From DATDFB01 sp036522835 (GTDB lineage Bacteria; Acidobacteriota; Thermoanaerobaculia; Gp7-AA8), in contig DATDFB010000102.1 in NCBI GenBank assembly GCA_036522835.1, forward strand, positions 1-62,495: a DNA stretch of 62,495 nucleotides. Reading direction: 5' to 3'. Position 1 is the first letter of the stretch. Every line of letters starts with the position of its first letter. The notes under the pieces were generated by a model. It worked only from the letters and a program-made list of their open reading frames with translations. It searched no databases and was not told where the DNA came from. Both the position numbers and the translations under genes were made by a program. Positions 1-6,834 of this stretch are shown in pieces.

Positions 1-1
1 C

Positions 2-544
2 GCGAACGGCGCCGAGGAGTTGCCGATCGGCGCGACGGCGCCGAAATTCGCCCTCGTCAACGCCGTCGACGGCAAGACCGTCGCGTACAAGCCGGGCGAC
101 GGCAAGATCTCCGTCGTCTTCTTCACCTGCAACCAGTGCCCCTACGCGAAGGCCTTCGAGCCGCGCCTGATCGAGATCGCCAAGCAGTACCAATCGAAGG
201 GCGTGGCCTTCTACGCCATCGACCCGAACGACGAGGCGCAGTACTCGGTCGAGTCGCTCGCGGAGATGAAGGCGCGCGCGGTCGAGCGCGGCTATCCGTT
301 CCCGTACCTCAAGGACGGCGACAGCGCCATCGCCCGCGCGTACGGCGCGCGCGTCACGCCGCACGTCTACGTCTTCGACGGCACGGGCACGCTGCGCTAC
401 CGCGGCTACGTCGACGACAGCGCCAAGCCGGCCGAGCGGAAGACGGCCGGGCTCTCGAACGCGCTCGACGAGCTCCTCGGCGGGAAGACGGTGTCGAACC
501 AGACCACGCGCGCATTCGGCTGCTCGATCAAGTGGAAGAGTTAG
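2..544 (+). CDS. Thioredoxin-fold redoxin (AhpC/TSA-like), 5' truncated by window edge
   Basis: The reading frame is open from the first bases, so the gene probably begins upstream. The TTG at 20 lies inside an uninterrupted frame that reads ANGAEELPIG, which could follow a signal-peptide cleavage site. The fold matches the thioredoxin-like AhpC/TSA class: a strand ending in FFTCNQCPYA gives a CxxC redox motif, and a cis-Pro region reads TPHVYVFD. The C-terminus ends GCSIKWK, a third cysteine and ending I recall from secreted redoxins of this type. It is likely a periplasmic thiol-disulfide or peroxide-handling protein, but the substrate cannot be told. The next gene starts 27 bases later on the same strand. 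Confidence 0.8.
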   Translation, partial: ANGAEELPIGATAPKFALVNAVDGKTVAYKPGDGKISVVFFTCNQCPYAKAFEPRLIEIAKQYQSKGVAFYAIDPNDEAQYSVESLAEMKARAVERGYPFPYLKDGDSAIARAYGARVTPHVYVFDGTGTLRYRGYVDDSAKPAERKTAGLSNALDELLGGKTVSNQTTRAFGCSIKWKS

Positions 545-570
545 CGATGCTATGATCCCCAGCCTCGACA

Positions 571-1188
571 ATGTCCGAGAAAAAGAGCTGGGGGTCGACC
601 GTCGCCGGATGGTTTGTCGTTCAGGATCAGCCCACTGCCGATAACGACGTTCCGGAGCCCGCGGCGCCGCCGCCTCCGCAGCCGGAGCTCAACGTCTTCA
701 CCGCCCCGCCGCCCGCCGCGCCGGGCGGCGCCGTCGACTTCGACCAGGTCTACGAGGCCGCCGGCGTCGACGCCGACGAGCGCCAGCGCGTCTCGCGCAC
801 GCTCGACCTCCTGAACTCCCTCCCGCCCGGGACCGACGAGGCCATGAAAAAGCAGATCGTACTGGCCTCGCTGCGCGCCTTCGGCGTGCCCATCGAGCAG
901 ATCATCGAGGCCGCCGCGCAGGAGATCCAGGCCCTGGAGGCCTACATCCGCAACGGCGCCGCCGACACCGACAAAGTCGCGGCCGAGGCGGAGCAGCGCA
1001 TCAAACAATACGAGGAAGAAATCGTAAAACTGCGCACCGTCATGCGCGAGCGCGTCGACGAGCAGCAGGCGGTGACCAGGAGCTGTAACGACAAGAAGCT
1101 GGAAGTGCAGAAGGTGCTCGAATTTTTCGGGCAGGACGCCGTCGCGCGTGTGGTGAAAGACTCGCCGAAGCTGCACGAGCCGGCCTAA
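571..1188 (+). CDS. Hypothetical coiled-coil protein upstream of PspA
   Basis: A 205-residue protein I do not recognise. The first 60 residues are rich in Pro and Ala (a run AAPPPPQP). The rest is helical: a compact region about 55-115 is followed by charged heptad-like helices (about 120-175) typical of a coiled coil. There is no signal peptide or membrane span, so it is probably cytoplasmic. Its stop codon lies inside the Shine-Dalgarno of pspA and the genes are 9 nt apart, so they are surely co-transcribed. By position it is a candidate adaptor or regulator of the PspA-like protein, in the way PspA partners usually are coiled-coil or small membrane proteins. That role is inferred from context only. 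Confidence 0.8.
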   Translation: MSEKKSWGSTVAGWFVVQDQPTADNDVPEPAAPPPPQPELNVFTAPPPAAPGGAVDFDQVYEAAGVDADERQRVSRTLDLLNSLPPGTDEAMKKQIVLASLRAFGVPIEQIIEAAAQEIQALEAYIRNGAADTDKVAAEAEQRIKQYEEEIVKLRTVMRERVDEQQAVTRSCNDKKLEVQKVLEFFGQDAVARVVKDSPKLHEPA

Positions 1189-1197
1189 GGAGACATC

Positions 1198-1899
1198 ATG
1201 GGATTCTTCTCGCGTGTCGGAAATCTCTGGAAAGGCTTCCTCTCCCTCTGGATCGCCGACGTCGAAAAAAACCATCCGGAGATCGCCTACGAGAACGCCA
1301 TCAACTCGATGATCGAGAAGTACGCGAAGCTCAAGAGCGCCACGGCGGCGATCATCCGCCGGCGCGACGACCTCGACGAGCGCTACAAGAAAGCGTCTGC
1401 GGAGATGGCCCAGACGGAGGCGGAGCTCAACACGGCCGTGGAGACGAACCAGGACGACCTCGCGGTCGTGCTGATCCAGAAGAAGAACGCCCTGGCCGCG
1501 GAGATTACCGAGCTGAAGACCGACATGGAAGCCGCGCGCAGCGACGCCGACTCGGCGAAGTCGTCGCTGCTGTCGGTGCAGTCGGAGATCGGCAAGCTCA
1601 AGGCCGAGCGCGACTCGATGCTGGCCAAGATGCAGTCGGCGCAGGCGCGCATGCGCATCCAGGAACAGCTCAGCGGGCTCTCCGTCGACGACGAGGTCAA
1701 GGCGCTCGACAACGTCCGCGCCCACATCAAGAACACCATCGCCGAGGCGAATTTGACGAAGGAGCTATCGGACTCCTCGCTCGACGCGCGCCTGGCCGCG
1801 CTGCGCGGCCAGACCGGCGACGTCATGGCCAAGCAGGAGCTGGCCGCGCTCAAGGCGCGTAAGGCGGCGGCGCAGGCGGGACAGCAGAAGACGATGTAA
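1198..1899 (+). CDS. pspA: PspA/IM30 (Vipp1) family membrane-stress protein
   Basis: The 233-residue protein starts MGFFSRVGNLWKGF, matching the amphipathic N-terminal helix of PspA/IM30, and continues as one long alpha-helical hairpin with heptads rich in Ala, Glu, Lys and Asp (about 30-200). Length and composition match PspA/Vipp1, a bacterial member of the ESCRT-III superfamily that binds stressed inner membranes. A strong AAGGAG ribosome site (1187-1192) lies 5 nt before the ATG and overlaps the stop of the preceding gene. The protein is followed by an inverted repeat and a gene for a substrate-binding/OmpA fusion. Regulators of classical psp operons (PspF, PspB/C) are absent; instead an AAA+ ATPase occurs downstream in the locus. 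Confidence 0.9.
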   Translation: MGFFSRVGNLWKGFLSLWIADVEKNHPEIAYENAINSMIEKYAKLKSATAAIIRRRDDLDERYKKASAEMAQTEAELNTAVETNQDDLAVVLIQKKNALAAEITELKTDMEAARSDADSAKSSLLSVQSEIGKLKAERDSMLAKMQSAQARMRIQEQLSGLSVDDEVKALDNVRAHIKNTIAEANLTKELSDSSLDARLAALRGQTGDVMAKQELAALKARKAAAQAGQQKTM

Positions 1900-1904
1900 C
1901 GACG

Positions 1905-1980
1905 AAGTCCTGAGTCCTGGGTCCTGAGTCCTGAGTGGGATTCGGGCAACTCAGGACCCAGGACGCAGGACTCAGGACTT
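1905..1980. repeat. Inverted repeat with arms of 7-nt tandem units (GTCCTGA type)
   Basis: Two 32-nt arms (1905-1936 and 1949-1980) pair at 30 of 32 positions around a 12-nt loop. Each arm is built from near-perfect 7-nt units of the form GTCCTGR. The element fills almost the whole gap between pspA and the next gene, ending 5 nt before that ATG. It could act as a transcription attenuator or RNA-stability hairpin; there is no U tract. Confidence 0.85.
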
Positions 1981-1985
1981 AAGAA

Positions 1986-3623
1986 ATGCGATTGACACCC
2001 TTTGCAAAGTTCTTCATCACCGTCGTGATCCTCGGCGTGATCGGCTACGCCGTCTACCACTACAAAGGCGCCGACGTCCGTAAGTGGGCGACCGGCGACA
2101 AGACCGCGACGTCGGCGTCGGGCGGCAACGCCGTCACCTCCACCGACTTCGCGGCGCTCAAGAACGCGCCGCCCGATCCGTCGCGCGACGCCGGCTCGAG
2201 CGGCGTCACGCCCGCCAGCCTGCCGAGCGGCGGCAAGCTCGCCCGGCCGCTCGTCGTGGCCATCAATACGTGGGCCGGTCACGCGCCCGGCGTCGTCTTC
2301 AACAACGGCCTCGATCCGAACGACGGCTCGCAGTACCGCAAGAAGTACGGGATGGACGTCAAGTTCGTGCTCATCGAGGACCCGGCCGCGAAGCTGGCCG
2401 CCTTCCGCAAGGGCGACGTCGACATTATGTGGAACACCGTCGACAACTGGGCGCGCGAGGCCTCGGTGCTGGCGGAGAACAACCAGAAGGCCAAGTCCGT
2501 CATCATGCAGGACTGGTCGCGCGGCGGCGACGGCATCGTGTCGATCGCGGGCATCAACTCCATCGAGCAGCTCGCCGGCGGGCACAAGATCGCCTGCACG
2601 CAGTTCACCCCGTCGCACTTCCTCCTCCTTTATCTATTGGCCCAGTCGGGCCTTTCGTCGCAGGCGCGCGCCGACGTGGAGCAGAACATCATCTTCACCC
2701 AGGACGCGCCGGCCGCCGCGGCCATGTTCAAGGCCAAGCAGGTCGACGCCGCGGTGACGTGGGAGCCGGACCTCTCCGGAGCCGTGGCCGCGCGCGGCAA
2801 CGAGGCGCACATCCTCCTCTCCACGACGGCGGCGACGAACATCATCGCCGACACGCTCGTGGCGCGGCAGGACCTCATCGACCGCGCCCCCGACACAGTG
2901 CGCGACTTCATCCACGGCTGGTTCGACGGCATCGACATGATGAAGAGCGATCCCGCGAGCGCCAACGCGGTCGTCGGCAAGGCCCTGAAGCTCGACGCCG
3001 ACACCGTCTCCGGCATGCTCTCCGGCCTCAAGCTCACGCCGTACGCCGACAACGCGCAGTTCTACGGCCTCGCCGGCGGCAAGGCCCACTACGAGACGCT
3101 CTTCGACACGGCCTTCGTGATCTGGCGCAAGAAGGGCCTGGTCACGCGCCCCGTCGAGGCAAAGGATTGGGCCGACACGCGGTTCCTCCAGTCGCTGGCG
3201 GCGTCGTATCCCGGCGCGAAGGTCGAAGAGCCGAAGATGGCCAAGAAGGAGCCCGGCAAGAACGACCGCGCCATCATCAATAAACAGCTCGAGATCCACT
3301 TCACGCCCGGCTCGGCCGACATCATGCCCGGCTCGTACTTCGTGCTCGACTCGCTGGGCGACACGATGACGTCCTTCGGCAGCACGTACCTGCGCGTCGA
3401 GGGGAACACCGACGCCACGGGCAATCCGACGGCGAACATGACGCTCTCGGAGCGCCGCGCGCTGTCGGTGAAGAACTACATTCTCAAGAACTTCCCGAAC
3501 GTCGACCCGAACCGGTTCCAGACGATTGGCCGCGGCTCGTCGAATCCGGTCGCCGACAACGCCACCGAGGCGGGGCGGCAACTCAATCGGCGGACGGAGA
3601 TCAAGGTGGTGCTGTCACAGTGA
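1986..3623 (+). CDS. NitT/TauT-like substrate-binding protein fused to OmpA peptidoglycan-binding domain
   Basis: The 545-residue protein has a non-cleaved N-terminal membrane anchor (about 7-26), then a periplasmic substrate-binding fold (about 85-400) of the ABC nitrate/sulfonate/taurine type, with the early segment VVAINTWAGHAPGVVFNNG. A linker rich in Lys and Glu leads to a C-terminal OmpA domain (about 425-545). That domain has the signatures TDATGNPTAN, LSERRA and GRGSSNPVADN, ending NRRTEIKV. A solute receptor that can hold peptidoglycan would be fixed between inner membrane and wall, which is unusual for an ABC receptor. Permease and ATPase genes follow directly. The ligand is unknown; the fold alone does not identify it. 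The stop TGA overlaps the first base of the following REP-like hairpin. Confidence 0.88.
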   Translation: MRLTPFAKFFITVVILGVIGYAVYHYKGADVRKWATGDKTATSASGGNAVTSTDFAALKNAPPDPSRDAGSSGVTPASLPSGGKLARPLVVAINTWAGHAPGVVFNNGLDPNDGSQYRKKYGMDVKFVLIEDPAAKLAAFRKGDVDIMWNTVDNWAREASVLAENNQKAKSVIMQDWSRGGDGIVSIAGINSIEQLAGGHKIACTQFTPSHFLLLYLLAQSGLSSQARADVEQNIIFTQDAPAAAAMFKAKQVDAAVTWEPDLSGAVAARGNEAHILLSTTAATNIIADTLVARQDLIDRAPDTVRDFIHGWFDGIDMMKSDPASANAVVGKALKLDADTVSGMLSGLKLTPYADNAQFYGLAGGKAHYETLFDTAFVIWRKKGLVTRPVEAKDWADTRFLQSLAASYPGAKVEEPKMAKKEPGKNDRAIINKQLEIHFTPGSADIMPGSYFVLDSLGDTMTSFGSTYLRVEGNTDATGNPTANMTLSERRALSVKNYILKNFPNVDPNRFQTIGRGSSNPVADNATEAGRQLNRRTEIKVVLSQ

Positions 3624-3692
3624 TGTGGAGTGCGGCGGCCATGCCGCCGCTCTTCACGGCGACAGCGGCGGCATGGCCGCCGCACTCCACAT
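3623..3692. repeat. REP/BIME-like palindromic pair, perfect 29-bp arms
   Basis: Arms 3623-3651 and 3664-3692 are perfect inverted copies separated by 12 nt. Each arm contains its own small hairpin (GCGGCGGC-cat-GCCGCCGC) next to a GTGGAGTG edge. The first base is the last base of the upstream stop codon, and the final AT forms part of the ATG of the permease gene at 3691. At least seven related elements occur in the window. Confidence 0.9.
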
Positions 3693-4488
3693 GAGAAAGC
3701 AATCGTTATGGGCCATCCGCCAGCCGGTGCCGCGCGGCACCGCGCTGGCGCTCGCCTTCGTCATGCCCATCCTCGTCCTCGGCGCGTGGTGCGGCATCAG
3801 CTACGGCCACCTCGCGCCGCCGGACTTCCTCCCCTCGCCCACCGAGGTCGTGCGCGGCACGCTGCAGCTCTTTCTGCAGTACGACCTCACCACGGCCATT
3901 CTCGTCTCGACCAAGCGCATCGTCTTCTCGTTCCTCCTCGCCGCCGCGCTGGCGCTGCCGCTCGGCGTGCTGATGGGGGCGTTCGCGCCGGTGCACCACC
4001 TCTTCGAGCCGATCATGGCGCCGCTGCGCTACATGCCGATCTCCGCGTTCATCCCGCTCTTGATCCTCTGGTTCGGCATCTACGATCAGGAAAAGATCGC
4101 CTTCCTCTTTCTCGGAGTGTTCGTCTACCTCTTGCCCGTCGTCGTCTCCGCGATCCGCGCTGTCCCCGAGGAGCTCGTGCAGACGGCCTTGACCCTCGGC
4201 GCGTCGAAGATGCAGGTCATCCGCACCGTGCTCGTACCGGCCGCGCTCCCCGACATCTTCGACTCCTTCCGCGTGATGAACGCGATTCTCTGGACCTACG
4301 TGATCCTCGCCGAGGCGGTGAACCCCGAGCACGGCCTCGGATACATGGTCGAGCTGGCGCGCACGCACCAGAAGGCGTCGTGGTCGTTCGCCGGACTCAT
4401 CGTCATCGGCGGCATTGGCCTCCTGACTGATTTTCTGATCCGCACCGCCTCGTCGATGCTCTTCCGCTGGCGCGAGGAGGCGCTGTGA
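3691..4488 (+). CDS. ABC transporter permease, NitT/TauT (SsuC-like) type
   Basis: A 265-residue inner-membrane permease of the binding-protein-dependent transport family, with about six membrane spans. It carries the EAA-loop region for ATPase contact (VPEELVQTALTLGASKMQV, about residues 155-173), followed by the usual helix pair. The ATG at 3691 is chosen because the longer open frame upstream is only a read-through of the REP-like repeat. The gene overlaps the ATPase gene by 4 nt, so the two are translationally coupled. It should form the channel for the ligand captured by the OmpA-tethered receptor upstream. Family resemblance to SsuC/TauC suggests a small anion or sulfonate-like substrate, but the neighbours do not support a nutrient-specific role. 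Confidence 0.9.
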   Translation: MRKQSLWAIRQPVPRGTALALAFVMPILVLGAWCGISYGHLAPPDFLPSPTEVVRGTLQLFLQYDLTTAILVSTKRIVFSFLLAAALALPLGVLMGAFAPVHHLFEPIMAPLRYMPISAFIPLLILWFGIYDQEKIAFLFLGVFVYLLPVVVSAIRAVPEELVQTALTLGASKMQVIRTVLVPAALPDIFDSFRVMNAILWTYVILAEAVNPEHGLGYMVELARTHQKASWSFAGLIVIGGIGLLTDFLIRTASSMLFRWREEAL

Positions 4489-5354
4489 GCGACGACGTGC
4501 AGCAGGGCGAGCCCGGCACCGTTGCCGTCACGGTCGAGCAGAAGCCCGGCAAGGGGACGTACAAGCCCGACATCAGCGGCAAGCCGCCGCGCCTGCGCAT
4601 CAGCGACCTCGGCGTGACGTACATCGACCGCCACGGCCGCGCCACCGAGGCGGTGAAGGAGATCACGCTCGACATCCTCGACAAGCCGGGCATCGGCGAG
4701 ATCGTCGTGTTCCTCGGTCCCTCGGGATGCGGGAAGTCGACGCTGCTCAAGGCCGTCGCCGGCATCCTCCCGCCGACGCGCGGCGAGATTTTGGTCGACG
4801 GCGAGCCGGTCACGGACGTCGGCCGCGACCGCGGCATGGTCTTCCAAACCTACACGTCGTTCGCCTGGCTGACGGTGCGTGACAACGTCGAGTATGGGTT
4901 GCGCCTGCGCGGCGTGCCGAAAGATCAGCGGCGCGATTCCTCCAACAAGTATCTCCAGGCCGTCGGCCTCTACGACTTCGCCGACCGCTATCCGAAGGAC
5001 CTCTCCGGCGGGATGAAGCAGCGCGTGGCCATCGCCCGGACGCTGATCAACAAGCCGAAGCTCGTGCTGATGGACGAGCCGTTCGGCGCGCTCGACCCGC
5101 AGACGAGATGGGGGATGCAGAGCCTCCTGCTCGACGTCTCGCGCACCGAGGACAACACGATTCTCTTCGTCACGCACGACGTGAGCGAAGCGGTGTACCT
5201 GGCCGACACGATCTACGTCCTGGCCCCGCGGCCGACGCGCATCCTCCACCGCATCAACGTGCCGTTCTTCGAGAACCGCGACATGGCCTTGAAGTCGGCG
5301 CCGGAGTTCCGGGCGGTGGAGAAGCAGTTGCTGGATCTGCTGTACGTCAAATGA
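4485..5354 (+). CDS. ABC transporter ATP-binding protein, NitT/TauT (SsuB-like) type
   Basis: A 289-residue ATPase starting at GTG (GTGA overlap with the permease stop). After an atypical N-terminal extension of about 35 polar residues it has Walker A GPSGCGKST (about 83-91), a Q-loop (VFQTYTSFAWLT), the ABC signature LSGGMKQR, Walker B LVLMDEP and the switch histidine in VTHDVSEA. All catalytic motifs are intact. It should power the permease encoded just upstream. The N-terminal extension and the C-terminal region are slightly longer than in a minimal SsuB/TauB protein. The gene ends 8 bases into the convergent IrrE-like gene, so no terminator separates them. Confidence 0.92.
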   Translation: MSDDVQQGEPGTVAVTVEQKPGKGTYKPDISGKPPRLRISDLGVTYIDRHGRATEAVKEITLDILDKPGIGEIVVFLGPSGCGKSTLLKAVAGILPPTRGEILVDGEPVTDVGRDRGMVFQTYTSFAWLTVRDNVEYGLRLRGVPKDQRRDSSNKYLQAVGLYDFADRYPKDLSGGMKQRVAIARTLINKPKLVLMDEPFGALDPQTRWGMQSLLLDVSRTEDNTILFVTHDVSEAVYLADTIYVLAPRPTRILHRINVPFFENRDMALKSAPEFRAVEKQLLDLLYVK

Positions 5355-5883
5355 CCACCCCGTCCGCGCGGAAGATCCACTGCTTCGGCTGAAACTCCGG
5401 AATGGCGATCGGCGTCACCACCGGGCAATTCGCGCGGAAGAACTCCGTCACCGGCCGCTTCTCCCCCGTGCGGTAGTAGTGCGTGAGGTACGCGAGATCC
5501 GCCTCGGCGATGTCGGTGAACCACTGGTCGAGGTCTTCGGCCCCGAGCTCGTGCAGCAGCGCCACCGCGTAGCCCGCCGCCTGTCGTTCGTACGCGAGCA
5601 GCTCCGGCAATAGCTCCTCGGAGACCGGCACCGGCAGCGGCCGCCCGATCTCGCGGGCCCGCGCGCTCGTGTCCCACTGCACGGTGTGGCCGAAGAGATG
5701 GAGGATGAGAAACAGCCGCTCGGAAGGCTCGGTGTCGTCGTCGATGTCGATCTGCGAGCCGTCGAGGTCGCCGAGGAACGGCTTCGGGACGTCGCGGATG
5801 TGCACGGGAATGCGGTACTTCGTGGCCAGGTACTCCTCTGCGCGCTCCGCGAGCGCGGCCAGACGCGATGAATCGATTGGCAT
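5347..5883 (-). CDS. ImmA/IrrE-like protein with degenerate metal-binding motif
   Basis: A 178-residue protein lying antisense inside the PspA-ABC-AAA+ locus. The layout resembles ImmA/IrrE zinc peptidases: a mixed N-terminal part, a helix reading LILHLFGHTVQW where HExxH would sit, and a second helix YERQAAGYAVALLHELG that matches the ERExAN-type helix supplying the third ligand. The catalytic Glu of HExxH is replaced (HLFGH), so proteolysis is doubtful. It may be a binding or sensing relative. The start at 5883 is preferred because the longer frame overlaps the divergent gene. Only 26 nt separate the two start codons, so the promoters must overlap. The family assignment is tentative. Confidence 0.6.
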   Translation of the reverse strand: MPIDSSRLAALAERAEEYLATKYRIPVHIRDVPKPFLGDLDGSQIDIDDDTEPSERLFLILHLFGHTVQWDTSARAREIGRPLPVPVSEELLPELLAYERQAAGYAVALLHELGAEDLDQWFTDIAEADLAYLTHYYRTGEKRPVTEFFRANCPVVTPIAIPEFQPKQWIFRADGVVI

Positions 5884-5894
5884 GGCGCGCAATT

Positions 5895-5900
5895 TACAAT
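5895..5900 (+). promoter_or_regulatory. Candidate -10 box (TACAAT) for the 5910 gene
   Basis: TACAAT lies 9 nt before the ATG at 5910 in the 26-nt gap between divergent genes. A start site about 7 nt downstream would leave almost no leader, and there is no ribosome-binding site. Leaderless or near-leaderless transcription is inferred. Confidence 0.5.
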
Positions 5901-5909
5901 ACGCCCCGA

Positions 5910-6704
5910 ATGCCCGAGAGCGACCCGCAAAAAACGCCATACGCGAAGCTGGCGTTCACGAATCCGTACAACCTCTCGCTCTTCCTCGGCGGGCTGGCCG
6001 TGTCGGTGCTGGCGCTCAATCCGATCGCCGCGCTCGTCGTCCTCGGCGCCGAGGGGCTGTGGATGCTGCATGCGCCGGAGTCGCGGGCGCTGCGCAAGCT
6101 CCTGTGGGACCCGCGCTTCGAATCGATCCGCCGCGAGCTCGAGCAACGCGCGCGGCAGGAGCGCATGCGCGCGCTCGAGCCGGCCGAGCAGCGCCGCGTG
6201 CAGTCGCTCATGGCCCGGCAGATGGAGATCGACCGCCTTGCCGCGCAGAACCCGTCGTTCACCGGCGACCTCCTGCGCAGCGAGCTGCAGAAGACGCGCA
6301 AGCTCGTCGACGCCTTTCTGGAAATGGCCTTGACCTGCGCGCGCTACGAGCGCTACCTCGACACCGTCGACTTGAACGAGCTCGATCGCGAGCGCCAGCG
6401 CTACACCGCGCGCGCCGCGTCGAAGAACACCATGGACGCGGAGCGCGAGCTGGCCAAGAAGAACGCCGCCGTCCTCGACAAGCGCATGGAGAAGCTCCGC
6501 GACATCCGCAACTACCTCGGCGTGGCCCGCGGTCAGCTCGACCTCATCGAGAACTCCTTCCAGCTCATCGCCGACCAGATCGTCACCATGCAGTCGCCCG
6601 CGGAGCTCTCCGGGCAGCTCGACGATCTCCTCGACGGCGTCGAGTCGATCCGGCAGACGGCCGTCGACACGGAGAAGATTCTGGCGGAGGCGACGACGAC
6701 GTGA
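5910..6704 (+). CDS. Hypothetical protein with two membrane spans and long coiled coil
   Basis: A 264-residue protein of unknown family. A short polar start is followed by a hydrophobic hairpin (about 15-50, LSLFLGGLAVSVLALNPIAA then ALVVLGAEGLWML). The remaining 200 residues are charged helices with heptad character, likely a cytoplasmic coiled coil. The ATG at 5910 is chosen over 5868 because the latter overlaps the divergent gene and the TACAAT box. It lies directly upstream of the AAA+ ATPase, so it may be the membrane anchor or substrate adaptor for that ATPase, and by helical content a partner of PspA. This role is inference from position and architecture. Confidence 0.8.
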   Translation: MPESDPQKTPYAKLAFTNPYNLSLFLGGLAVSVLALNPIAALVVLGAEGLWMLHAPESRALRKLLWDPRFESIRRELEQRARQERMRALEPAEQRRVQSLMARQMEIDRLAAQNPSFTGDLLRSELQKTRKLVDAFLEMALTCARYERYLDTVDLNELDRERQRYTARAASKNTMDAERELAKKNAAVLDKRMEKLRDIRNYLGVARGQLDLIENSFQLIADQIVTMQSPAELSGQLDDLLDGVESIRQTAVDTEKILAEATTT

Positions 6705-6716
6705 CGAGAAGCTGGC

Positions 6717-6833
6717 GCCCCTCACCCGGCGCTTCGCGCCACCCTCTCCCCGCGATGCGGGGCGAGGGAGCTCTGCTTCCAGGACCCTCTCCCCGCCGGC
6801 GGGGAGAGGGTGGCCGAAGGCCGGGTGAGGGGC
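6717..6833. repeat. Paired GC-rich inverted element (CCCTCTCCCC type)
   Basis: An outer 13-bp stem (6717-6729 with 6821-6833) and an inner 11-bp stem (6741-6751 with 6801-6811) enclose two smaller self-paired hairpins. The element ends 1 nt before the AAA+ ATPase start codon at 6835. A close relative lies at 22025-22147. Confidence 0.8.
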
Positions 6834-6834
6834 G

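Noticed and set aside
3526..3690. Longer N-terminus for the permease
   Set aside because: The extra residues come from the preceding gene and the REP-like repeat; ATG 3691 gives a normal permease.
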